This document shows, in pieces, positions 7,736 through 15,623 of a DNA stretch of 40,818 bases. A program made the translations under genes and the position numbers. The notes beneath the pieces are model-generated. The model did no database searches. It saw nothing but the letters and a program-made list of their open reading frames with translations, and was not told where the DNA came from. This DNA comes from Candidatus Brocadiaceae bacterium (lineage in GTDB: Bacteria; Planctomycetota; Brocadiia; SM23-32): contig PUMJ01000199.1 of the NCBI GenBank assembly GCA_003551305.1, forward strand, positions 1 to 40,818, in the 5' to 3' direction. Within the stretch, counting starts at the first letter, position 1, and each line of letters opens with the position of its first letter.

Positions 7736-8740
7736 TCAGACGGGCGGGACGAGCTTCAACTCCACCGGGTTCCCTGTCCGGGCGGCGGCGCGTTCCATGA
7801 TGGCCGTGTCTTTCCAGGCGTCCGCGATGTCCCAGGGCAAGGGTTCGTCGGCCTCGATGCACTCGATGAACCGGTCGTACGGGGTCGCGCTGACGGGCTC
7901 GATGGGCCAGGTGCGTACTTCGTCCTCTTTCTTCGCGCGCACCTCGCCGCCGCCGGTGGTCACGTGCCAACCCCGGTCGGTGACCATGTAGAAGATGTCT
8001 ATGTGTTCGCGGTCATTCTTCGTGGGGTCGTAGATCTCCAGGTCGGCGGCCCAGGTGATGAACAGGTGGGCGGCGGCTCCGCTCGAGAAGTCCACCTTCA
8101 TGAACTCGGTGTCGTTGCAGGCGAGCTGTTGCGCATGGTTGTCGCTGTAGAAGGTGCAGCGCACCGGATCGCCCTCGGCCAGGTAGCGGGCGGTGTTCAG
8201 GTTGTGGACCATGGCGTCCATGAACGGCCCGCCGTTGCGCTCCGGGTCGGTGGCCCACTCGTTCCAGGTCGGGTAGTGATGCAACCAGTCCTGGCGGTAG
8301 AGGGCCAGCCGCCCGATCTCGCCGGTGCCGAAAATACGCTTCAGGGTCTCGATCTCCGCGTTGCCCGTGCGCCGGTAGAACACGGCGCACTGCACCCGCC
8401 CGTGCACGGCCTTTAGCATCTCCGTGGCCTCATCCTGATGGGGCGCCAGGGGTTTGACGGTGATGACGTGCTTGCCGCATTCAGCGGCGCGGAGGACGAG
8501 TTCCCGCCGGACCCAGGGCGGCGTGAAGATGAGCACGACGCGGATGGCGTCATCTTCCAAGACGGCATCCGCTGTCCCGACGGCGCGCGCGCCGAAGAAG
8601 TCCGCGTAGTGTTCGGCGCGCTCCGAGGCGGGGTCGAAAAGCGAACGCACCCGCAAGCGTCGGCTGTCTCGGATGGCCTCGTGCTCCCAGCGCAGGTAGT
8701 CTCCGCAGCCCAGGATGCCGATCGGATAGGGGGCGGTCAT
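7736..8740 (-). CDS. Gfo/Idh/MocA family NAD(P)-dependent oxidoreductase
   Basis: The 334-residue protein has the N-terminal Rossmann fold of the family (GILGCGDY at 8-15), the usual Lys-Pro motif as VKPLAPH (Lys about 96), and the C-terminal alpha/beta domain with GGPFMDAMVHNLNTARYL, whose Asp and His sit where family members have the catalytic pair. Such enzymes oxidise or reduce sugars, inositols or sugar derivatives. The ATG at 8740 has AGGAG eight bases upstream. It lies 20 bases after the epimerase gene and is certainly co-transcribed with it, so both may act on the same sugar or lactone. The exact substrate is unknown. Confidence 0.88.
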   Translation of the reverse strand: MTAPYPIGILGCGDYLRWEHEAIRDSRRLRVRSLFDPASERAEHYADFFGARAVGTADAVLEDDAIRVVLIFTPPWVRRELVLRAAECGKHVITVKPLAPHQDEATEMLKAVHGRVQCAVFYRRTGNAEIETLKRIFGTGEIGRLALYRQDWLHHYPTWNEWATDPERNGGPFMDAMVHNLNTARYLAEGDPVRCTFYSDNHAQQLACNDTEFMKVDFSSGAAAHLFITWAADLEIYDPTKNDREHIDIFYMVTDRGWHVTTGGGEVRAKKEDEVRTWPIEPVSATPYDRFIECIEADEPLPWDIADAWKDTAIMERAAARTGNPVELKLVPPV

Positions 8741-8760
8741 GGCGATGTCTCCTCAGGGTG

Positions 8761-9771
8761 TCAGGCGGACGGGAACGCGCCCTCGTAGGCGGCGATGATG
8801 CGGTCCCAGCTCTCGTTGGCTTCCCGGTCCACCGTCTGGCGGGCGGGGTCGGCCTCGAACCAGGCTATGGCCTGGCGCACGCCCTGCGCGAAGGTAGTTG
8901 TGCAGACGAAGTCCGGCACGAAGCGTTTGATCTTGCTGTTGTCCAGCACCACGCTCCAGGACTTGTCGCCCCACAGGTTGCCCTCCTCCTGCGGCATGTA
9001 GGCGCATATGAGGTCGGTGGGGATGTGGACGAACTCCGGTTCGGCGCCGGCCGCTCGTGCGACTTCCTCGTATACCTGGTTCCAGGTCAGCACCTCGTCG
9101 GTGGTGATGTGGAAGGCGTGCCCCAGGGCCCGCTGGTTGCCGAGCAGGCCCACCAGGCCCTTCGCAAAGTCGGCGTTCCAGGTCGTCTGCCACAGGGAGG
9201 TCCCATCACCGGGGACTATGATCTTCCCGCCCCGCCGCATGCGGTCCACGATGGTCCAGGGCTTGTTCCACGACCCGACGCAGAGCGGGATCATGCTGGG
9301 GCCGTATGTCAGGGACGGGCGGACAATGGTGCAAGGGAAACCGCCGGTGCGGTATTCGTCCAGCAGCCGTTCCTCGCAGGCCGCCTTGTCGCGGGAGTAC
9401 TGCCAGTAGGGGTTGACCAGGGGGGTGGACTCGGTGACCAGGTAGTCGCTGGGCGGTTTCTGGTAGGCGCTGGCCGAGCTGATGAAGATATACTGGCGCA
9501 CCATCTCGCCGAACAGCTCGATGTCCTGCTCGACGTGATCGGGGGTGAACGCGATCCAGTTGACGACGACGTCGAAGCTGTGGCTTTCGACGGCGCGGGC
9601 CACGGAGTCACGGTCACGCGCATCGGCGGTCAGCACCGTGGCCCCCTGCGGCACCTGGTCCGGGCGCGAACGGCCCCGGTTGAGCAGGAACATCTCGATG
9701 CCGCGCCGGACGGCGAGCTGCGTGCAGGCCGTGCTGATAAGGCCGGTGCCGCCGATGAACAGGACTCTCAT
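8761..9771 (-). CDS. NAD-dependent epimerase/dehydratase, extended SDR family
   Basis: The 336-residue product starts with the nucleotide-binding motif FIGGTGLIS (5-13), has the Asp-containing TADARD segment of the second beta strand region, the SSASAY serine region (98-103) and the catalytic YxxxK pair at Tyr125/Lys129. The C-terminal substrate domain includes WNADFAKGLVGLL and DEVLTWNQVYEE, resembling the branch of sugar-nucleotide epimerases that also contains chloroplast CSP41-like proteins. GGGAGG lies five bases before the ATG at 9771. It is the first gene of a two-gene operon with the Gfo/Idh/MocA enzyme, from the promoter at 9808-9836. The substrate is unknown. Confidence 0.88.
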   Translation of the reverse strand: MRVLFIGGTGLISTACTQLAVRRGIEMFLLNRGRSRPDQVPQGATVLTADARDRDSVARAVESHSFDVVVNWIAFTPDHVEQDIELFGEMVRQYIFISSASAYQKPPSDYLVTESTPLVNPYWQYSRDKAACEERLLDEYRTGGFPCTIVRPSLTYGPSMIPLCVGSWNKPWTIVDRMRRGGKIIVPGDGTSLWQTTWNADFAKGLVGLLGNQRALGHAFHITTDEVLTWNQVYEEVARAAGAEPEFVHIPTDLICAYMPQEEGNLWGDKSWSVVLDNSKIKRFVPDFVCTTTFAQGVRQAIAWFEADPARQTVDREANESWDRIIAAYEGAFPSA

Positions 9772-9807
9772 GGTTGCCTCCCTTGCTGATCGTGTCTGCC
9801 AGCGCAG

Positions 9808-9836
9808 ATGCTATCCGGTCGGCTGCGGCGTATCAA
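9808..9836 (-). promoter_or_regulatory. Promoter of the epimerase-oxidoreductase operon
   Basis: On the minus strand: TTGATA (9836-9831), 17-base spacer, TAGCAT (9813-9808). The predicted start is near 9801, giving a leader of about 30 bases. The rest of the spacer up to ilvN (9837-10045) shows no gene or clear terminator. Confidence 0.7.
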
Positions 9837-10045
9837 GGCGTCGCATGCCGCCGAAAGAGTTTTTCAGCTTTCCGGGCGCCGCCGCCCCTTGCTCCGAGTT
9901 CCGCTGCACGCCCGCGCGCGGTTCCGCGGGCGGGCTGTGCGTGGGGCCCGCCTTCGGAGGGGACCGCAGGGTAGATGGTGCCGCCGCAGGCGTGCTGACT
10001 GCCCCGGGGTCGGGCATCTGAGGTCCGGCGAGCGTTCTCCGACGC

Positions 10046-10531
10046 TCACCGGTTGACCGAGCGGCCGAGCGCTATGCGGCCGGTGCGGGCCATTTCGCGG
10101 ATGCCGTAGGGCCGCACAAGGTCCAGGAAGGCCTCGATCTTTTCCTCGGTGCCGGCCAGTTCGACCATGACCTCGCTGTGGCCGACATCCACTATCCGGG
10201 CGCGGAATATCTGCACCAGCTCGAGCACCTCGCTGCGGCGGCTGACGGGGCTGTGAACCCGCACCAGGGCCAGATCGCGCTCGACGTGGCTGATGTTACT
10301 GAAATCCTGGACCTTGACCGTGTCAATGAGCTTGTCCAGCTGCTTGCGCACCTGCTCGAGGATGGTCTCGTCGCCGCCGACCACGATGGTCATGCGGCTC
10401 AGTTCGGGGTTTTCGGTCTCGCCGACGGCGAGGCTCTCGATGTTGAAGCCACGGGCGCTGAACAGGCCCGAGACGCGGGCAAGTACGCCGGGCTTGTTGG
10501 CCACCAGGGCCGAGATGATGTGCTTCTGCAT
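10046..10531 (-). CDS. ilvN: Acetolactate synthase small regulatory subunit
   Basis: The 161-residue protein has the N-terminal ACT domain of the family (ALVANKPGVLARVSGLFSARG, then NIESLAVGETE, about residues 4-78) and the C-terminal domain ending in a conserved acidic/basic patch (VRPYGIREMARTGRIAL). It binds valine and tunes the catalytic subunit. It follows the complete ilvB by 35 bases, with GAGGAAGG just before the ATG at 10531, so both come from one transcript. The length matches the short IlvH type. It is the only small subunit in the window and could serve both ilvB copies. Confidence 0.96.
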   Translation of the reverse strand: MQKHIISALVANKPGVLARVSGLFSARGFNIESLAVGETENPELSRMTIVVGGDETILEQVRKQLDKLIDTVKVQDFSNISHVERDLALVRVHSPVSRRSEVLELVQIFRARIVDVGHSEVMVELAGTEEKIEAFLDLVRPYGIREMARTGRIALGRSVNR

Positions 10532-10566
10532 GGGCCTTCCTCAGCTTAGAGCGGCGAATCTGCAAA

Positions 10567-12246
10567 TCAGGCCATCCCGCTTATCATCCGGTCTATGGCC
10601 TGGCCGACGGGCACCATGGGGAAGACGTTCTCCTCCGGGTCTGTGTGGAAGTCCAGCAGCACGGGCCCGTCCGTAATGCGCATGGCCTCCTCCACGGCGG
10701 GCTGCACCCGGTCGGGATGTTCCACGCGGATGCCCCGTGCGCCGAAGGCCTCAGCCAGTTTGACGAAATCCGGATTGCCCTCGGCCAGGTAAGTGTGGGA
10801 GTAGCGCCGGTCGAAAAACAGTTCCTGCCACTGGCGCACCATGCCGAGGTAGCCGTTGTTGAGCAGGGCTATCTTGATGGGCAGCTCATTGACCACGGCG
10901 GTCGCCATCTCCTGGATGTTCATCTGCAGGGAGCCGTCCCCGGCGACGACGAAGACCGTCTGGTCCGGACAGCCGAACTGCGCGCCGATGCCCGCCGGCA
11001 GCCCGAAGCCCATCGTGCCGAGACCGCCGGAGGATAAGAACGTGCGCGGCCGGGAGTAGCGGTAGTACTGGGCCGCCCACATCTGGCACTGCCCCACGTC
11101 CGTGGCGATTATCGCCTTGCCTTCGGTCGCCCTGTCAATCGCCTCCAGGACGGCCTGCGGTTTGATCACGTCCGCGTTCCTGTCGTATGTCAGCGGAAAC
11201 TCCTCTTTCCACTGCCGGATGCGCTGGAGCCACTCGCCCCGCTCCCGTGTTTCGATCAGCTGGTTCAGCTCTTCCAGGGTCTTCTTCGCGTCCCCCACGA
11301 CCGGGATGTCCACCGACACGTTCTTGCCGATGGAGGTCGGGTCCACGTCCACGTGGACTATCTTCGCCTCGGGGGCGAACTCGTCCACCTTGCCGGTGAT
11401 GCGGTCATCGAACCGCGCGCCGATGGCCACCAGCACGTCGCTGTGGGTGACGGCGTAGTTGGCGTAAACCGTCCCGTGCATGCCCAGCATGCCGAGGGAC
11501 AGATCGTCGGTCTCGGGGAAGCTTCCCAGCCCCATCAGTGTCGTCGTGATGGGGATGCTGCCCTTGCGGGCGAGTTCCCTGACGCCCTCGTGGCAGCCGC
11601 TGATGATGACGCCGCCGCCGACGTAAAGGACGGGCCTGCGGGCGTTGTTGATGGCCTCAGCCGCCTTCCGTATCTGGCGCGCGTGGCCCTGGCCCGAGGT
11701 GGGCTTGTAACCGGGCAACTGGAGGGCTGTATCCACCTCGTCCGTCTCGGCGGCGGCCACGTCCGCCGGCAGGTCAATCAAAACGGGGCCAGGCCGCCCC
11801 GTCGAGGCGATGTAGAAGGCCTCTCGCACGATGCGCCCCAGCTCCTTCACATCGCGCACCAGGTAGTTGTGCTTCGTGGCGGGGCGGGTGATGCCGGTCA
11901 CGTCGGCTTCCTGGAAGGCGTCGTTGCCGATCAGGTTCGTCTTGACCTGGCCGGTTATGGCCAGCATCGGCACGCTGTCCATGTAAGCGGTGGCGATGGC
12001 GGTGACCAGATTCGTCGCGCCGGGGCCGCTGGTGGCCACGCAGACGCCCACCTTGCCCGTGGCCCGGGCGTAGCCGTCGGCCATGTGGCCGGCTCCCTGT
12101 TCGTGGCGGGCCAGTATCGTCTTCAGCGGCGAGTCGTAGAGCTTGTCGTAGAGGGTGATGACGGCACCCCCCGGCAGGCCGAATATGTGCTCTACGCCCT
12201 GTTCGCGCAGAGCGTCGATGAGTATCTCAGCTCCGATTTTGCCCAT
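10567..12246 (-). CDS. ilvB: Acetolactate synthase large subunit, complete copy
   Basis: This 559-residue ThDP enzyme makes 2-acetolactate or 2-aceto-2-hydroxybutyrate. The pyrimidine-binding domain holds the catalytic Glu in RHEQGAGHMADGYAR (Glu about 49), followed by ATSGPGATNLVTAIA. The central domain has GARFDDRITG, and the C-terminal domain has GDGSLQMN...LLNNGYLGMVRQWQE for Mg-ThDP. The ATG at 12246 has AGGGG five bases upstream. It heads the ilvB-ilvN operon. Three near-identical hexamers (CTGACC, CTGACT, CTGACC on the coding strand) lie at 12257-12274, just upstream of the ribosome binding site. A second, near-identical 3' half of ilvB lies 9.5 kb away in the opposite orientation at 1-1028. 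Confidence 0.97.
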   Translation of the reverse strand: MGKIGAEILIDALREQGVEHIFGLPGGAVITLYDKLYDSPLKTILARHEQGAGHMADGYARATGKVGVCVATSGPGATNLVTAIATAYMDSVPMLAITGQVKTNLIGNDAFQEADVTGITRPATKHNYLVRDVKELGRIVREAFYIASTGRPGPVLIDLPADVAAAETDEVDTALQLPGYKPTSGQGHARQIRKAAEAINNARRPVLYVGGGVIISGCHEGVRELARKGSIPITTTLMGLGSFPETDDLSLGMLGMHGTVYANYAVTHSDVLVAIGARFDDRITGKVDEFAPEAKIVHVDVDPTSIGKNVSVDIPVVGDAKKTLEELNQLIETRERGEWLQRIRQWKEEFPLTYDRNADVIKPQAVLEAIDRATEGKAIIATDVGQCQMWAAQYYRYSRPRTFLSSGGLGTMGFGLPAGIGAQFGCPDQTVFVVAGDGSLQMNIQEMATAVVNELPIKIALLNNGYLGMVRQWQELFFDRRYSHTYLAEGNPDFVKLAEAFGARGIRVEHPDRVQPAVEEAMRITDGPVLLDFHTDPEENVFPMVPVGQAIDRMISGMA

Positions 12247-12326
12247 GGATACCCCTGGTCAGAGTCAGGGTCAGTGAGGACCAAACATGAGTGCCGCCGG
12301 CTGAGCGTCCCGACGGCAGTCCGGAA

Positions 12327-12356
12327 AGGATACCGTACGGACCGGCCCCTCCGCAA
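12327..12356 (-). promoter_or_regulatory. Possible ilvBN promoter
   Basis: On the minus strand: TTGCGG (12356-12351), 18-base spacer, TATCCT (12332-12327). Both boxes are partial matches. Start would be near 12320, about 75 bases before ilvB. No leader peptide or T-box could be recognised in the short leader. Confidence 0.4.
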
Positions 12357-12420
12357 GAAAGCTGAAAAGCCCGGGGGCAGAATCGTCGGCCAGCCGCCGG
12401 GGCCGGCCGCGTGGAGGGGC

Positions 12421-13251
12421 TCAGAAGATGCCCGCGCCGAACTCCCCTGTGTCGGGCTCCGGCTCTTCTTCCTCCTTTTCGGGCTCCGGCTCGTCCTCGC
12501 CGGGTTCCTCGCCGCTCAGGGGGGGTAGTTCTCGCCGCATCGGCTCTTCGAAGGGCTCCTCCGGTTCCTCAGCCTCCTCCACGGCGGGCGGCTCCTCGGC
12601 CTCCGCCGCGGGCGGCGTCTCGAGGGGCTCCGGCTCGGCAGCGGGGCTCTCTTCGGTTTTGGGCTCGGACGGTTCGCCGAAGCCGAAAGACGCCGGGGCC
12701 TCTTCGGCCTCCTCCTCGGCGGCTTCTTCGAGTTGCTCGGGCTCCGCAGGTTCCGGAGCTTCCACCTCTTGCTCTTCTTCCTCTTGTTCTTCGTCGTCCG
12801 GCTCCAGGCCGTCGTAATCCTCGACCAGGTCCTCCAGGTCCCCGGCGTCGTATTCGCGCTCGGGCGCCAGCCCCTGCTCAACCCGGTCGCGCTCGGCCTC
12901 ATAGGCGGCCAGGACGGTGTCCTGCACCTCCTCCCGGCACGGGGTGTTGATCGGATGGGCCACGTCCACGTGGAACTTGTCCCTGGCGTTGGGACCTTCG
13001 GTGGCGCGGGTCTCGTCCAGCTTTTTGCCGCAGTTGTTGCAGTATCCTGCCCGCAATTCGTTTTTCGAACCGCAGCCCGGACAGTTGTCGGTCAGCTTGC
13101 GGCTGGGCATGGCCACGAAATAGCCCTTGCGGCCTTCGATAACACGCAGGTCGTGCACCACGAAATCGTCGTCTATGGTGATGCTACAGAACGCCCTCAG
13201 CCGGTCCGAACGATTGCGCATCAACTTTACGCGAACTTCTGTGATATTCAA
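12421..13251 (-). CDS. spoVG: SpoVG-family protein with an inserted zinc ribbon and a long acidic tail
   Basis: SpoVG proteins are small dimeric nucleic-acid-binding regulators of about 85-100 residues. Here residues 1-52 match the SpoVG N-terminal part (ITEVRVKL, RAFCSITIDDDFVVHDLRVIEG, GYFVAMPSRK) and residues 93-120 match its C-terminal helix (DVAHPINTPCREEVQDTVLAAYE). Between them, in place of a short loop, sits a four-cysteine zinc ribbon (C57, C60, C71, C74). From about residue 120 a tail of some 155 residues follows, mostly Glu, Pro and Ala. The start is a TTG at 13251 with GGAGG eight bases upstream; it overlaps the ispE stop as TTGA. A longer frame from 13296 has no such site. The gene is last in the ftsB-proA-lpxI-rsmD-ispE operon. 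The ispE neighbourhood recalls Bacillus, where spoVG lies near ispE. Family is sure; function of the insert is unknown. Confidence 0.88.
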   Translation of the reverse strand: MNITEVRVKLMRNRSDRLRAFCSITIDDDFVVHDLRVIEGRKGYFVAMPSRKLTDNCPGCGSKNELRAGYCNNCGKKLDETRATEGPNARDKFHVDVAHPINTPCREEVQDTVLAAYEAERDRVEQGLAPEREYDAGDLEDLVEDYDGLEPDDEEQEEEEQEVEAPEPAEPEQLEEAAEEEAEEAPASFGFGEPSEPKTEESPAAEPEPLETPPAAEAEEPPAVEEAEEPEEPFEEPMRRELPPLSGEEPGEDEPEPEKEEEEPEPDTGEFGAGIF

Positions 13252-14192
13252 AGATGTCGCCTCCGGATCGTCAGCTTGTCCACGATACCGTTCCAAGCAG
13301 GCAGACTGTGCACCGGCGCACAGGGGACGCCCAATTCCGACTGCAGTGCGCCGGACGCCCGCGCTGCCTCATCCGCACAGCAAAGAACCCCGAAGAAAGT
13401 TGAGCCGCTCCCCGAAAGCAGGAACCGCCTGACGCCCAGGCCGCCGCCCCGACTGCTCAGTTCGTCCCACAGTCTTCTCAGGTCTTCATGCAACTTGAGC
13501 GCCGGATGCTGCAAGTCGTTGCGCAGGGAGCGGGCAAGCTCCCTCGCATCTCCGCTTTTCAATGCCTCTACCAGTCCATTGTTACTGCCGTGACCTCGGT
13601 TTGTCAAGGCTCCGCTCCAGGCCCTGTAGACCTCGGCCGTCGAGGCGGCGAGCCGGGGCATCACGAGCACGTAGTGCACGGTCCGTGTCCGGAGAGGCGG
13701 CCCCACTCGCTCGCCGCGCCCCTCGCAGAGGGCCGTCCCGCCGCGCACGAAGAACGGCACGTCGGAGCCGAGCTTCGCCCCCATCGTCATCAGCTCCGCC
13801 ACCCCCAACCCGGCATTCCACAGGCGGTTGAGCGCCAGCAGGGTGAGGGCCGCGTCGGAGCTGCCCCCGCCCAGCCCGCCGCCGGTGGGGATGCGCTTCT
13901 GCAGGAAGATGTCCGCCCCGGCGCTGCCCTGGATCCGCTCCTGCATCAGGCGCGCGGCACGCACGACCAGGTTGTCCTCGCCTGACGGAACGGCGAGGTC
14001 GGCGCATCTGAGCCGCAGTCGGCTGTCGTCACGCAGGCCGAAACGGAGTGTGTCGCAGAGACTGACCGCCTGCATGACGGTCCGGATCTCGTGGAATCCG
14101 TCCGCCCGTTTGCCCAGCACCTCGAGGCTGAGGTTGACTTTGGCCGGGGCCCGGACCTCCAGGACCGAGGCCGCGCCCTCTTCAGCGGGCAT
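13248..14192 (-). CDS. ispE: 4-diphosphocytidyl-2-C-methyl-D-erythritol kinase
   Basis: IspE phosphorylates CDP-methylerythritol at the 2-hydroxyl with ATP, the fourth step of the MEP isoprenoid pathway, in the cytoplasm. The 314-residue GHMP kinase has the N-terminal APAKVNLSLEVLGKRADGFHE signature with Lys18, the ATP loop PTGGGLGGGSSDAA at 102-115, a DVPFF segment with the catalytic Asp, and the C-terminal SGSGSTFFG motif. The ATG at 14192 overlaps the end of rsmD by 11 bases and has GGAGG upstream. The stop overlaps the next gene as TTGA. Length is slightly above the usual 285-300 because of N- and C-terminal extensions. Confidence 0.96.
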   Translation of the reverse strand: MPAEEGAASVLEVRAPAKVNLSLEVLGKRADGFHEIRTVMQAVSLCDTLRFGLRDDSRLRLRCADLAVPSGEDNLVVRAARLMQERIQGSAGADIFLQKRIPTGGGLGGGSSDAALTLLALNRLWNAGLGVAELMTMGAKLGSDVPFFVRGGTALCEGRGERVGPPLRTRTVHYVLVMPRLAASTAEVYRAWSGALTNRGHGSNNGLVEALKSGDARELARSLRNDLQHPALKLHEDLRRLWDELSSRGGGLGVRRFLLSGSGSTFFGVLCCADEAARASGALQSELGVPCAPVHSLPAWNGIVDKLTIRRRHL

Positions 14193-14772
14193 GGTCCCCG
14201 CCCTCCCACTCGAAGAATGTAAGCTGGCTCTCGCCGTAGATTCGACGGTCGGTCTCCAGCAGGCTCCGGGTCGGCCACAGGGCGTAAGGCAGGGGCCGGT
14301 GGTGCAGCACGATGAGCCCGGAGTCGGCCACCCAGGCTCCCCTCAGGGACTCCAGCACCTCGAAGAGGCCCTCCCGGCTATTCGGGTCGTCCACCAGGGC
14401 GTAGGGCGGATCCACGAGGGCTATGTCGGCCGGGGAGCAGCCGGCCGGAGGGGTTCGCTGCGGCAGGCGCAGGACATCATCCTCCAGGATGCGGCACCGT
14501 GCGGCCAGGCGGCAGCTTTCAGCGTTCTCGCGGATGAGCCGGGCCAGGGCACGCTCGGACTCGATGAAGACGCAGCACGCGGCCCCGCGGCTCAGGGCCT
14601 CCAGCCCCAGCGAGCCCGAGCCGCTGAACAGGTCCAGCACGCGGGCGTCCGCCACGACGAACTGAAGGATGTTGAACAGGGCCTCCTTGACCCGGTCGAG
14701 CATGGGGCGAAGCTGCGGGTCGGGCAGGGTGCGCAGCCGCGTGCCTCGGGCTGTTCCGCCGATGATCCTCAC
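14182..14772 (-). CDS. rsmD: 16S rRNA (guanine(966)-N(2))-methyltransferase RsmD
   Basis: RsmD transfers a methyl group from S-adenosylmethionine to G966 of 16S rRNA in the assembled small subunit. The 196-residue protein has the characteristic start RIIGGTARGTRL, the RVKEALFNIL segment, the SAM-binding VLDLFSGSGSLGLEALSRG (46-62) and the catalytic DPPY at 121-124. The ATG at 14772 overlaps the stop of lpxI as ATGA, and the gene overlaps ispE by 11 bases, so translation is probably coupled. The length is typical of the family. Confidence 0.95.
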   Translation of the reverse strand: MRIIGGTARGTRLRTLPDPQLRPMLDRVKEALFNILQFVVADARVLDLFSGSGSLGLEALSRGAACCVFIESERALARLIRENAESCRLAARCRILEDDVLRLPQRTPPAGCSPADIALVDPPYALVDDPNSREGLFEVLESLRGAWVADSGLIVLHHRPLPYALWPTRSLLETDRRIYGESQLTFFEWEGGDHAR

Positions 14773-15623
14773 GCGCCCCCGCCTCCTCGCCCGGTGGTCG
14801 CCACGATGCAGAGCCCGGCGCGATCGGCCTTCTCCCTGACCACGTCGGGGTGCAGCAGGATGGTCCGACCGGCCTCGACGGCCAGCACGTCCACGCCCGA
14901 CTCCCGCAGAACGTCCACCGTGTCAGGGCCGGTGCAGGGGATGTCAAACCGGTTGTCGTGCCCCTCCTTGGCGACCTTGACGGCAACGGCCCCGCCCCCG
15001 GCCAGGCGCCCTCCGCGGCGTAGCGTGGCGTCGGTGCCGTCAATGCCCTCGACAGCGATGACGGCCTCTTCTTTCACGACGATGCACTGGCCGACCTGCA
15101 AAGCCGCTATCTGCTTGACCACTGGCCAGCCGAAGCGGATGTCGCGCCACTCGGCCTCTGTGGGCGTGCGGCGCGTCAGGCAGCCCTCCTTGGCCAGAAG
15201 CTCGGGGCAGACGTCCACGATGCTTGAGACGGGGATGCCGGCGTTCTCGAACTCCTCCACCACGGCCTCCAGGATGGTGTGGTCCGCTTTGCTTATGAGC
15301 TTGCGGTACCAGAGCTTTACGGACTGCCAGTCCGGCAGCAGGGAGAGCTTGTTCTCGTACATGCGCTCCTTGCGGACGCCGCCCAGCATGAGCATCGTTT
15401 CCACCTCGGCGCGGCGGAACACGCGCAGCCACCGGCCCAGCTTCGCCAGCCCGGTCCAGTGAACCTCGTCGGCCAGTTGCTCGACCTCGGGGTCGGCTTC
15501 GCCCGCCAGGGCGACCACGACAACGCGGCAGCCGCGCTCGCGCAGGGCCCGGGCGGCCTGGATGGGCAGGTCCCCCGCCCCGCACAACAGGCCCACGGTG
15601 GACGGCTGGTTCGGCCGGCTCAT
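14769..15623 (-). CDS. lpxI: UDP-2,3-diacylglucosamine pyrophosphatase, LpxI family
   Basis: LpxI hydrolyses UDP-2,3-diacylglucosamine to lipid X and UMP in lipid A synthesis; it replaces LpxH in many Gram-negative lineages. The 284-residue protein shows the family's N-terminal GLLCGAGDLPIQAARALRERG, then LGGVRKERMYEN, a middle region beginning DHTILEAVVEEFENAGI, and C-terminal AVEGIDGTDATLRRGG and HDNRFDIPCTGPDTVDVLRESGVDVLAVEAGRT-type sequence with the Asp-rich active site. The ATG at 15623 overlaps the proA stop as ATGA; the longer frame runs inside proA and is rejected. The gene is good evidence that the organism makes lipid A. Co-transcription with ftsB-like, proA, rsmD and ispE is clear from the overlaps. 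Confidence 0.93.
   Translation of the reverse strand: MSRPNQPSTVGLLCGAGDLPIQAARALRERGCRVVVVALAGEADPEVEQLADEVHWTGLAKLGRWLRVFRRAEVETMLMLGGVRKERMYENKLSLLPDWQSVKLWYRKLISKADHTILEAVVEEFENAGIPVSSIVDVCPELLAKEGCLTRRTPTEAEWRDIRFGWPVVKQIAALQVGQCIVVKEEAVIAVEGIDGTDATLRRGGRLAGGGAVAVKVAKEGHDNRFDIPCTGPDTVDVLRESGVDVLAVEAGRTILLHPDVVREKADRAGLCIVATTGRGGGGA

Noticed and set aside
9861-12368. Inverted 12-base repeat TTTTCAGCTTTC / GAAAGCTGAAAA flanking ilvBN
   Set aside because: A 12-base match is expected many times by chance in 40 kb and nothing else marks an element boundary.
11353-12528. Plus-strand frame of 391 codons over ilvB
   Set aside because: Antisense shadow of a well-identified enzyme; no start signal or recognisable domain.
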